Shown here in pieces: positions 20,834-27,498 of a stretch of DNA of 37,476 nt. The notes under the pieces are model-generated. The model searched no databases. It saw only the letters and a program-made list of their open reading frames with translations, and was not told where the DNA came from. The position numbers were made by a program, and so were the translations under genes. The DNA is from a virus, in IMG/VR virus record IMGVR_UViG_3300045970_000526, positions 1-37,476 of that record. One strand, written 5' to 3'. The first letter of the stretch is position 1; each line of letters starts with the position of its first letter.

Positions 20834-20905
20834 CGCAGGGTGGTCCGGTGACCGGCCCGGCCCCATAAGCCGCGCGACGGGGTCCGACTCCCCGTCCTGC
20901 AACCA
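20834..20905 (+). tRNA. Degenerate initiator tRNA-like element (anticodon CAT)
   Basis: These 72 bases fold as a tRNA. Acceptor CGCAGGG pairs with TCCTGCA in six of seven positions; the unpaired pair is C1-A72, the hallmark of bacterial initiator tRNA. Discriminator A and encoded CCA follow. The anticodon stem CCGGC/GCCGC (4 of 5 pairs, three G-C next to the loop) encloses CCCATAA, with anticodon CAT. The T-stem CGGGG/CCCCG is perfect, with loop TCCGACT. Departures from normal are C for U33, C for U55, and a shortened, poorly paired D-arm (GG in the loop is kept). It may be a decayed or specialised tRNA-fMet. I recognised this by hand and am unsure it is functional. Confidence 0.5.
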
Positions 20906-20989
20906 GACACTCGCAGGCGCCACCGTGCGTAATGGCCTGCGCGCTCTGCCGGCCGTGCGCAACGACCGGCACCTCCCCCGCGGCGCCGC

Positions 20990-21106
20990 ATGACGGAGCG
21001 CCCGGGGCCCCAGCCCTCTGTATCGCCGGAGCTGTTCGCGATCGGCGTCGTCATCGGCTTCTTCGCCGGCATCCTGGCCTCGGAGGTCTGCCCGTGGAGG
21101 CGCTGA
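20990..21106 (+). CDS. Tiny membrane protein
   Basis: A 38-residue frame from ATG 20990: a polar start (TERPGPQPSVSPE) and one transmembrane helix (LFAIGVVIGFFAGILASEV), ending CPWRR. The next tiny gene overlaps it from GTG 21094. The reading frame is too short for statistics, but three such small membrane proteins in a row before the lysis enzyme support it as real, perhaps a spanin- or holin-accessory-like peptide. Confidence 0.5.
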   Translation: MTERPGPQPSVSPELFAIGVVIGFFAGILASEVCPWRR

Positions 21107-21210
21107 TCGCCGGGTTCTTGCTCGGCCTCTTCTCCGGCGTCGCGATCGACCGCCTCGTGCTTGTCCCGTGGGTGGACCACGCCAACGCGCGGGCAAGGCG
21201 TGGCTGCTGA
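21094..21210 (+). CDS. Tiny membrane protein
   Basis: A 38-residue frame from GTG 21094, overlapping its neighbours by 13 and 11 bases. One transmembrane helix (EALIAGFLLGLFSGVAIDRLVL), then a basic tail (DHANARARRGC). Possibly part of the lysis cassette. Function unknown. Confidence 0.5.
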   Translation: MEALIAGFLLGLFSGVAIDRLVLVPWVDHANARARRGC

Positions 21211-21436
21211 TGAGCCGGGCGATCCACGCGCGAGGTCCGGCAGGGCGGGCGACTACCGGGCTGCGCGCATCGGCGCCGCGGCGGCCTTCATCACGTCCCT
21301 CGTCGTCATCATCCTCGCCGATGTGGTGGTCGAGAGCTACGAGCTCCAGCCGCTCATCGTGGCGATGCTCCTCGGCGCCGTCGGCGGCCTGCTGGGCGTC
21401 GAGCTCCTTGCGGCGCTGAAGGGACTGATCAAGTGA
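21200..21436 (+). CDS. Small membrane protein, holin-like
   Basis: A 78-residue protein from GTG 21200. A charged N-terminus (about 1-22) precedes two transmembrane helices (about 26-45, IGAAAAFITSLVVIILADVV, and 50-72, LQPLIVAMLLGAVGGLLGVELL), with a short basic end. Two helices and small size suit a holin or antiholin. It overlaps the lysis peptidase by four bases (GTGA at 21433). Confidence 0.55.
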   Translation: MAADEPGDPRARSGRAGDYRAARIGAAAAFITSLVVIILADVVVESYELQPLIVAMLLGAVGGLLGVELLAALKGLIK

Positions 21437-22395
21437 CGACCGTCATGGACGACTCCCTGGTGTTCGGCCTCGGCGCGCTGGACTCCCCCGACGACGACCG
21501 GGACTGGCCCGCGGCCCGCCTCATGGCGCTCGCGGACGCCGATCTGGACGCCGCGCCGCCGGAGTCGTGGCTGGCCCCCGCCCCGCAGGCGCCCGTGTAC
21601 AGCCAGGGCAGCACCCCGATGTGCGTGGCCTACGCCGCAGGCTCGGAGCAGGTCTGGCACGACCTGCGCGACACGGGCCTGTTCGCCCCGGACTTCGCCC
21701 TCTTCTTCGGGCAGATCGGCGGCACCCCGTCAGGCGCCGTCCCCCGGACCGCGCTCCAGCGCCTCGTGACGCACGGCTACCCGCCGGACGGCCACCCGGA
21801 GCTGGCGCCGCGCCACCGCATCGCCAGCTACGCCCGCGTCGAGGCCGACCGCGCCAGCATCTGCGCGGCGATGCCGGTCCTCGGCCCGCTGCTCCTCTCG
21901 CTGCGCTGGCACGCGAGCTGGTTCCGGCCGCTCGCGGGCGGCGTCCTCCCCGCCCCGTCGGGCGCCGTCGGCGGGCACCTCGTGCGCTGCCTCGGGTGGA
22001 CGGCCGCGGGCCTCGCCTGCGTCAACTCGTGGGGCGCGGCGTGGGGCGACCACGGGCGCTTCACCCTGCCGTGGGCCTACCTCGCCGAGGTCAAGGAGGC
22101 GTGGGCCACCAGCGACGTGGCCGAGCCGCCCGCCACGGCGTGGGAGCTGCGCCTCGCCAAGGGCGCGCATCCGGAGTGGACCACCGTGACGGCGGGCCTG
22201 CTCGACAGCCCGTGGACGCCGTCAGCCCCCCGCCCGTCAGCGGGCGCATGGCCCTGCACCCCGCCCAAGCTCATGAAGACCGAGCGCGGCGGCACCGCGA
22301 CCGTCTGCCAGGTGCTCTCCGGCGCGGTCTGGAAGGGCCGCTGGGTCCATCTGGTCGGTCCGGGCGTCAAGTGCGCCCCCAAGACAGGAGCCTGA
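21433..22395 (+). CDS. Papain-like (C1A) cysteine peptidase, putative lysis enzyme
   Basis: A 320-residue protein from GTG 21433 (ATG 21445 is an alternative). The papain-type catalytic set is intact: Q58 and C64 in YSQGSTPMCVAYAAGSE, H182 in GAVGGHLVRCLGW, and N198 in VNSWGAAWGDHGRFTLPWAYL. The C-terminal 90 residues (about 230-320) look like a separate small beta-rich domain that could bind the wall. It lies between small membrane proteins and a holin-like gene, so an endolysin acting on peptidoglycan peptides is the best guess. C1A enzymes in that role are uncommon. A tail or host-protein protease is the alternative. No signal peptide is evident. Confidence 0.75.
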   Translation: MTTVMDDSLVFGLGALDSPDDDRDWPAARLMALADADLDAAPPESWLAPAPQAPVYSQGSTPMCVAYAAGSEQVWHDLRDTGLFAPDFALFFGQIGGTPSGAVPRTALQRLVTHGYPPDGHPELAPRHRIASYARVEADRASICAAMPVLGPLLLSLRWHASWFRPLAGGVLPAPSGAVGGHLVRCLGWTAAGLACVNSWGAAWGDHGRFTLPWAYLAEVKEAWATSDVAEPPATAWELRLAKGAHPEWTTVTAGLLDSPWTPSAPRPSAGAWPCTPPKLMKTERGGTATVCQVLSGAVWKGRWVHLVGPGVKCAPKTGA

Positions 22396-22396
22396 C

Positions 22397-22723
22397 ATGG
22401 ACCAGATGACCCTCGCCGTGGTCCTCACCGCCGCCGGAGCGACCGCGTCCGCCGCGCTCGTCACGGGCCTGATCGCGATGCTCAAGCAGACCGTCATCGG
22501 CCCGTGGATCAAGGCGGACAACGAGCCGACGCTGGCGTTCATCCTCTCGGCCGTCCTGGTCGCCGTCGCGGTGCTCTCGGTCGGCGTGTTCACGCCGGCC
22601 AGCCTGTTCGCCGGGTTCTTGGCCTGGTTCGGCGTCGCCCAGGTCGCGATGGGCGTGCACGACACGATCAAGGCCCAGACCTCCAAGAGCCCCAAGGCGC
22701 CCGCCGCGCCCGAGACCGAGTAG
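22397..22723 (+). CDS. Holin-like membrane protein
   Basis: A 108-residue protein from ATG 22397 with a ribosome site (AGGAG, 22386-22390). Hydrophobic helices span about residues 5-30 and 50-90 (FILSAVLVAVAVLSVGV, then ASLFAGFLAWFGVAQVAMG), with a charged Lys/Pro-rich C-terminus. Two to three helices next to the lysis peptidase fit a holin that opens the inner membrane. No family-specific motif. Confidence 0.7.
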   Translation: MDQMTLAVVLTAAGATASAALVTGLIAMLKQTVIGPWIKADNEPTLAFILSAVLVAVAVLSVGVFTPASLFAGFLAWFGVAQVAMGVHDTIKAQTSKSPKAPAAPETE

Positions 22724-22732
22724 GAGCGCGAC

Positions 22733-23161
22733 GTGGCTGCAGCAGGACCCTGGACCGTAACGAGCGAGGGCCGCACCAAGATCCTCGACGGGACGCTGGC
22801 GAGCGGCGACACCTACAAGGTCGCCCTGCTCACGTCAGCGTCCAACATCGGCGCCGCCTCCACGACCTTCGCGGGCGTGACCGGCGAGCACGCCGCAGCC
22901 AACGGCTACGCCGCGGGCGGGATCGCCGTCACGCTGGCGCTCGCGGGCACCGTGTCCGTCACCGTCAAGACGACGGCCGACCCCGTGTGGACGGCGGCCG
23001 GGGGCAGCATCACCGCCCGCTGGGCCTGCCTGTACGAGGTGGGCGGCCGCGTGCTCGCCTACGCGCTCCTGGACGGCACCCCGGCCGACGTGACGGCGAC
23101 GGACGGCAACACCCTGACCGTCGGCATGTCGGGGTCCAACACCATCATGACGCTGGCGTAG
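22733..23161 (+). CDS. Phage structural / appendage protein
   Basis: A 142-residue protein from GTG 22733. GPWTVTSEGRTKILDGTLA, then DTYKVALLTSASNIGAASTT, then HAAANGYAAGGIAVTLALAG and TARWACLYEVGGRVLAY follow a pattern shared by many siphovirus small structural proteins in head or tail-fibre regions. Beta-rich. It begins a block of appendage genes. Exact location in the virion is unknown. Confidence 0.6.
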   Translation: MAAAGPWTVTSEGRTKILDGTLASGDTYKVALLTSASNIGAASTTFAGVTGEHAAANGYAAGGIAVTLALAGTVSVTVKTTADPVWTAAGGSITARWACLYEVGGRVLAYALLDGTPADVTATDGNTLTVGMSGSNTIMTLA

Positions 23162-23165
23162 CGCG

Positions 23166-23552
23166 ATGGCAGCAGCGCCGGCCTTCGCGGCCACCCCGAA
23201 CAACGCCAGCGCGCAGATCAGCGCCACCGCGGACACGTCCTACACGTCCCCGGCCAACACCGTGACGATCTTCACCGCGGGCGCCTCCGGATCCGTCGTC
23301 AACGAGATCGACATGACGGCCACGGGCACGACGGTGGCGGGCGTCATCAACGTGTTCCGCAAGAACGGCGCCAACTACTACATCCTGGACTCCTTCGTGG
23401 TGCCGGTCGTGACGCCCTCAACGACCACCGCCCCGTACAGGGCGTCGCGCACCTACCCGAACCTCGTGCTCAAGTCCGGCGACACCCTTGTGGCATCGTC
23501 GTGGGCGTCGTCGCAGCTTGTCTGCGCCAGCGCCTTCGGCGGTGACATGTGA
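23166..23552 (+). CDS. Phage structural / appendage protein
   Basis: A 128-residue beta-rich protein from ATG 23166. TPNNASAQISATADTSYTSP, then an FTAGASGSVVNEI strand, INVFRKNGANYYIL, and an SAFGGDM end match a widespread small phage virion protein pattern (I recall the ...TAGA.G..I..I... and ...AFGGD ends). Likely a capsid- or tail-associated protein. Confidence 0.6.
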   Translation: MAAAPAFAATPNNASAQISATADTSYTSPANTVTIFTAGASGSVVNEIDMTATGTTVAGVINVFRKNGANYYILDSFVVPVVTPSTTTAPYRASRTYPNLVLKSGDTLVASSWASSQLVCASAFGGDM

Positions 23553-23571
23553 GCACCGCGGGCGCCTGCTG

Positions 23572-24600
23572 ATGTCCTTCCCGCCCGGCGTCCTGTCCGG
23601 CACCGTCAGCCTGCCCCTCGTGGACGTGCAGGAGTTCCGGCCGCAGCCCGGAAAGACGCTCGCCGGCGCCTGGGCGAAGCCAAACTGGGCGCGGCTCGTC
23701 TACGTCTACCTCGTGGGGGCGGGCGGCTCGGGCGGGTCCGGCGGATCGAACACGGGCGCGGCGATCCGCATGGGCGGCTCGGGCGGAGGCGGCGGCGCGT
23801 CGGCATTCCGCCTCATCCCCGCGGCACTGCTCCCGTCACAGGTCCCCGTATCGGTCGGCGCAGGCGGTGCGTCCCCCGCAGGAGGCGCATCCGGCTCAGT
23901 GGGCAACGTCGGCAACGCCGGCGGAAACACCTTCTTCGGGCCGTCCACTGCGCCGTACCTGTCGGCCTACGGCGGAGGCGGCGGCGCGCTCGGGGCCGTC
24001 ACCGCAGCAGCGGGAGGCGGCGGAGGCGGAGGCGGCACGGGCCAGGCCGGGTCGTCGGGCACCACATCCGGCGGCGCGGGCGGCAGGCCCGGATCAAATG
24101 CCGGGATCGGCGGAGGCGGCTCGAACGGCCAGGTCGGAGCCGCCTACGCCGTCGGCGCCGACTGGGGCGGCGGCGGAGGCGGCGGCCACACATCGGGGGC
24201 GGCGGTCGGCTTCAACGGCGGGCAGTCCATGTACGGCGGCGGAGGCGGCGGCGGAGGCAACTGCGCCAGCGCCGTGCCCGCCCTGTCCACGACGAACACC
24301 GGCGGATCGACGGGCGGGCAGATGACCGGTACCGGAGGCGGCGGCGGCGCGGCGGGTACGGACGGCGCGTCACCGACGGCGGGCGGCGCCGGGCCTGACG
24401 GGCTGCTCGGCGCGACATGCGGCATGGGCGGCGGAGGCGGCGGCGGCACGGTCACAGCGAACACCACGGGCGGCGCAGGCGGGGCGGGCGGCTTCCCGGG
24501 CGGCGGCGGAGGCGGGGGCGGCTGCGGAACGAACACGGGAAGCGGCGGCGCAGGCGGCGCAGGCGGCGACGGGTACCTGCTCATCGTCACGATGGGCTGA
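23572..24600 (+). CDS. Glycine-rich adhesin-like protein
   Basis: A 342-residue protein from ATG 23572. The first 45 residues look folded. From VYVYLVGAGGSGGSGGS onward it is about one-third to one-half glycine in short runs (GGGGGG, GGAGG) with repeated AYGGGGG-type segments, ending GYLLIVTMG. This matches Gly_rich-type domains of phage tail fibres and adhesins, where polyglycine II packing exposes variable loops to bind hosts. Low-complexity DNA (GGCGGAGGCGGC) makes this region prone to assembly collapse. Function by analogy. Confidence 0.7.
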   Translation: MSFPPGVLSGTVSLPLVDVQEFRPQPGKTLAGAWAKPNWARLVYVYLVGAGGSGGSGGSNTGAAIRMGGSGGGGGASAFRLIPAALLPSQVPVSVGAGGASPAGGASGSVGNVGNAGGNTFFGPSTAPYLSAYGGGGGALGAVTAAAGGGGGGGGTGQAGSSGTTSGGAGGRPGSNAGIGGGGSNGQVGAAYAVGADWGGGGGGGHTSGAAVGFNGGQSMYGGGGGGGGNCASAVPALSTTNTGGSTGGQMTGTGGGGGAAGTDGASPTAGGAGPDGLLGATCGMGGGGGGGTVTANTTGGAGGAGGFPGGGGGGGGCGTNTGSGGAGGAGGDGYLLIVTMG

Positions 24601-24603
24601 CGG

Positions 24604-25401
24604 ATGGCGTCCAGCCGCACCCTCATCGACCTGTCCCCGCTGGCGATCCAGACCGGGGGCTTCGCGGGCGGCCACGACCGGCGACTCCTCGCGCTGGCGG
24701 GTGTGCCCGCAGCGGGGGCCATATCCGTCCAGCCCGCATCGGCGCTGCTGGCGATCGCGGGATCCGCGCCGGCCATCTCCGCGACTGCCAACATCGCCGT
24801 CGCTCCAGCGTCAGCGACCCTCGCCCTCACGGCAGCAGCCCCAGGCGTGGTGCTGAGCGACAACAAGAGCGTCCGGCCCCCGGCGGCCAGCCTTGCCCTG
24901 AGCGGCAGCGCGCCCGCGGTCGCGGCGTCCGACCACAAGGCGGTGTCGCCATCGCCCGCCGACCTCGCGCTGTCGGGATCCGCGCCGTCCGTCCGGCTCC
25001 CGGTAGCGGCCAGCCCGTCGGCCGCGCTGCTGGCGATCGCGGGATCCGCGCCGTCCGTCGCCGCCACGGCGCGCGTCTCGGCCAGCCCCGCGCCGTCGCT
25101 GCTGCTGCTCCAGGGCGGCCTGCCCGTGGTTGCCGCCACCGCCCGGGTCATGGCGCAGCCGTCTCCCGCACTGCTCGCCCTCGCCGGCGGACTCGCCGCG
25201 GTCGCCGTGTACCGGACGCTGCCCTCGGCGGTCTCCGCGACTGCGGCGCGCACCTGGCGCAGGACCGCGACCGCAGCCGCGTCCGGCCGCTTCGCCGGAT
25301 CCGCCGCGCGCACCGGGACGCCCGCAGCGTCTGCTGTCCGCACCGGGGAGTTCACCGGCACCGCCGCCCGGACGGGCGGCATCCTGGCAGAGGTGGCGTG
25401 A
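24604..25401 (+). CDS. Tail appendage protein with seven 24-residue repeats
   Basis: A 265-residue protein from ATG 24604. After a 40-residue start come seven repeats of about 24 residues, anchored by prolines at 44, 68, 92, 116, 138, 162 and 186 (consensus P-x-x-A-x-LALxGxAPxVxA...). Examples are VRPPAASLALSGSAPAVAAS and ASPSAALLAIAGSAP. One spacing is 22. The C-terminal 70 residues are Ala/Arg/Thr-rich with repeated RTG motifs. Similar Pro-Leu-Gly-Ala repeats occur in phage tail proteins. It lies in the appendage block. Role in host contact is inferred. Confidence 0.65.
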   Translation: MASSRTLIDLSPLAIQTGGFAGGHDRRLLALAGVPAAGAISVQPASALLAIAGSAPAISATANIAVAPASATLALTAAAPGVVLSDNKSVRPPAASLALSGSAPAVAASDHKAVSPSPADLALSGSAPSVRLPVAASPSAALLAIAGSAPSVAATARVSASPAPSLLLLQGGLPVVAATARVMAQPSPALLALAGGLAAVAVYRTLPSAVSATAARTWRRTATAAASGRFAGSAARTGTPAASAVRTGEFTGTAARTGGILAEVA

Positions 25402-25763
25402 TGGCAGATCCCCTGGTCCTGTCCGCCCTGCAGGGCGACACGTTCACGTGCACGATCACGGTCGCGTCCGCGATCACCGGCTGGACGCCGGTCGCCACGG
25501 TGCGCTCCGCCAGGGCGTGGGACACGCAGGGCGACCCAGCGCTCGTGCTGGCAGAGGGATCGGGACTCACGGTGACGGACGCGGCTGCGGGGACCGTCGC
25601 CCTCGCCCTGACCGCCGTCCAGACAGCCGCGCTCGAGCCGGGTTCCTACGTGTTCGGCCTGCGCCTGACCGCCGGGTCCGAGGTGCGCAGCGTCGAGTGG
25701 GACGCGGACGGGACGGTCACGGGCGCGCTCATCGTTCGCCGCCCGGTCGGCTGGACGGCCTGA
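25401..25763 (+). CDS. Beta-sandwich appendage protein (BppU-N/Ig-like)
   Basis: A 120-residue protein whose ATG shares one base with the previous stop. SALQGDTFTCTITVASAI, then TVRSARAWDTQGD, then GTVALALTAVQTAALEPGSYVFG and a VRSVEWDADGTV end follow the strand pattern of the small Ig-like N-terminal baseplate modules of some siphoviruses. Probably part of the tail-fibre assembly. Recognition is by pattern only. Confidence 0.6.
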   Translation: MADPLVLSALQGDTFTCTITVASAITGWTPVATVRSARAWDTQGDPALVLAEGSGLTVTDAAAGTVALALTAVQTAALEPGSYVFGLRLTAGSEVRSVEWDADGTVTGALIVRRPVGWTA

Positions 25764-25764
25764 C

Positions 25765-26115
25765 GTGCCCACCGCGCCCGCCCGCGTCTGCCCCGCGCCC
25801 GGGTGCTTCGCCATGTCGCCGTGCCCCCGCCACCCTGCGCGCCTTTCCGCGCGGAACCACCGCGGCGCATCGCGCCACGACCGGGGGCTCGGGTCGGCCC
25901 ACGACCGGGTCCGCGCGCGGCTGCTCGCCCCAGATCCGGAGACCGGGCTGCCCCCGATGTGCGCGCGCGGCTGCGGTCGCGCCGCCACCACGGCGGGCCA
26001 CGTCGTGGAGCGGTCGCAGGGCGGGACGGGCGACCCGTGCAACTACATCGCGGAGTGCGGGCCGTGCAACTACAGCCGCCGGGGCAGGGCAGCCGCCCGC
26101 GGGGCCTCGTCGTGA
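25765..26115 (+). CDS. HNH endonuclease
   Basis: A 116-residue protein from GTG 25765. Two zinc knuckles (CPAPGCFAMSPCPRH; MCARGCGRAAT) precede an HNH core (GHVVERSQGGTGDPCNYIAEC, then GPCNYSRRGR). Basic ends. HNH genes next to terminase can take part in cos cleavage or be homing elements. This one and the next HNH gene precede the terminase genes directly. Confidence 0.75.
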   Translation: MPTAPARVCPAPGCFAMSPCPRHPARLSARNHRGASRHDRGLGSAHDRVRARLLAPDPETGLPPMCARGCGRAATTAGHVVERSQGGTGDPCNYIAECGPCNYSRRGRAAARGASS

Positions 26116-26957
26116 GCGGCGCGGGCGCCATGTGCCCTGTCCACGACTGCGCCCGCCAGACCCGCCAGTGCGGCGGCGTCCTGTGCGAGGCCCACTACAG
26201 GGCTGGCACCCGCGCCAGGTACCCGACCGGTCCGGCCGTGTGCGACGACTGCGGGTCCGGGTTCCTGCGCTCCACGATCACGCGCGGCGGCCCCAACTGC
26301 GGGCCGTGCCGGGACAGGCGGTGTGCTGGATGGCGACCCGACGTGGTCACGGTCGTGCAGCCGGAGCGCCCCAAGTCTGGCCCGTGCGATGTGTGCGCCA
26401 AAGACATGGACTATCCGAGCACGGGCAGGACGACGTGCTGGACGTGTCTGGTCAGGATCAAGGATCGGGCGGCGAAGCCAAGCCCGACCTGCGTCCGGTG
26501 CGGATCCGAGTACTCGCGCGACGACCGGGGTAGGTCAGGGCATTGCAGCGAGTCATGCAGTCGAGCGAGCCGGAGAGACGAGAAGCGGGAAACGAAGCAC
26601 CGACGCCGGGCCAGCATGAGGGGATGCCGAGTGGACCGCGTCAGCCGACTGGCCGTGTTTGAGCGCGACGCATGGGTCTGCCACATCTGCCGCCATCCAG
26701 TGGACAGGTCGGCGAGCGTGCCGCAACCCATGGCAGCCACGATCGATCACATCATTCCGATCGCCGGCGGCGGCGACCACAACTACGGCAACGTGGCGAC
26801 CGCCCACTTCATCTGCAACTCGCTGAAGCGCGACACCATGCCCCAGGGGAGGGGCGGCATCGATCGCACAGGTCTGCCCGCCGCACAGTACCGTCCTGCA
26901 GCCTTCCTTTCGCGATGTCAGGATCCGATCCCGGATTGGGCTCCCGGGCATGGGTGA
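26112..26957 (+). CDS. HNH endonuclease with zinc-finger array
   Basis: A 281-residue protein from GTG 26112 (GTGA overlap). The N-terminal two-thirds are a string of Cys pairs (CPVHDC, CDDCGS, CGPCRDRRC, CDVCAKD, CWTCL, CVRCGS, CSESC). A basic helix follows, then an HNH nuclease core (VCHICRHPV, ATIDHIIPIAGGGDHNYGN, FICNSLKR). The zinc array probably reads DNA, giving a specific nuclease. It overlaps the small terminase gene by eight bases. A terminase-associated nicking role or homing are both possible. Confidence 0.8.
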   Translation: MSGAGAMCPVHDCARQTRQCGGVLCEAHYRAGTRARYPTGPAVCDDCGSGFLRSTITRGGPNCGPCRDRRCAGWRPDVVTVVQPERPKSGPCDVCAKDMDYPSTGRTTCWTCLVRIKDRAAKPSPTCVRCGSEYSRDDRGRSGHCSESCSRASRRDEKRETKHRRRASMRGCRVDRVSRLAVFERDAWVCHICRHPVDRSASVPQPMAATIDHIIPIAGGGDHNYGNVATAHFICNSLKRDTMPQGRGGIDRTGLPAAQYRPAAFLSRCQDPIPDWAPGHG

Positions 26958-27498
26958 CCGACCGACGCCGACCGCGGTCAAGGAGCTGCGCGGGACGCTG
27001 CGGAGGGACCGCGCCAACCCGGCCGAGCCCCAGCCGCCCGTCCTCGAGCCCGGGTCCGTCGCGCCATCCTGGCTGACCGGCGTCCGCCGGCGGCGCGCGT
27101 GGGCCGACCTGACGCAGCTGCTCGTCGGCCAGCGCCTGCTGACGGTCACCGACCAGGCCGCGCTGGCGATGCTCGTGGACGCCTACGGGGACTACCTCGA
27201 GGCCGCCGACGTCGTGGCCGGCCGGGCCTGCGCGTACTGCGGGCAGTCGCTCCGGAGCCCGTCGCCCTGCCGCCAGGAGCCCCGGCACGAGCCCGGGTCC
27301 CGCTACATCACCATGCCCACCCGCGAGGGCGGGATCCGGATCAGCGAGCACCCCGCCATGGGCGTCCGGCGCGACGCTTGGAAGCGCGTCGTGGCCATGC
27401 TCGACCGCTTCGGCATGTCGCCCTCGGCCCGCGCCCGGGTGTCCGCCGCGGCGCCCGAGGAGAACGACCCGATGGACCGCCTGCTGGGCGCCGGATGA
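26950..27498 (+). CDS. terS: Small terminase subunit (P27 family)
   Basis: A 182-residue protein from ATG 26950. GDRPTPTAVKELRGTLRRDR and NPAEPQPPVLEPGSVAPSWL are the typical P27-type start. A helical region (RAWADLTQLLVGQRLLTVTDQ, described in parts) follows. Between the helices is an unusual insertion with CAYCGQS...C, about 40 residues, probably zinc-binding. It overlaps the large subunit by four bases (ATGA). It recognises the packaging site. The insert lengthens the protein beyond usual P27 size. Confidence 0.85.
   Translation: MGDRPTPTAVKELRGTLRRDRANPAEPQPPVLEPGSVAPSWLTGVRRRRAWADLTQLLVGQRLLTVTDQAALAMLVDAYGDYLEAADVVAGRACAYCGQSLRSPSPCRQEPRHEPGSRYITMPTREGGIRISEHPAMGVRRDAWKRVVAMLDRFGMSPSARARVSAAAPEENDPMDRLLGAG

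Larger units (their letters stand above)
20518..20989. other. Intergenic integration/lysis boundary (472 bases)
   Basis: This is the longest gap without a protein gene. In order it holds the attP arms and core, a GAAC-N4-GTTC box (20630-20641), an inverted repeat CCTGAC/GTCAGG (20656-20674), the right arm repeats, a hairpin (20712-20739), a near-palindrome CGGCCGATATTGGCCG, and an initiator-tRNA-like element (20834-20905). I see no convincing sigma-70 promoter for the lysis genes in it. Confidence 0.7.

Noticed and set aside
21168-21419. 83-codon Ser/Arg-rich rightward frame
   Set aside because: Out-of-frame reading of the two-helix membrane protein at 21200, whose hydrophobic pattern and overlap with the peptidase gene are convincing.
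24144-26042. 632-codon leftward Pro-rich open frame
   Set aside because: Poly-Pro is the antisense reading of the glycine-rich gene, and it runs across several well-supported rightward genes.
25700-27000. cos site near the terminase genes
   Set aside because: The HNH and terminase genes are packed without a gap, and I could not identify an inverted-repeat nicking site with confidence.
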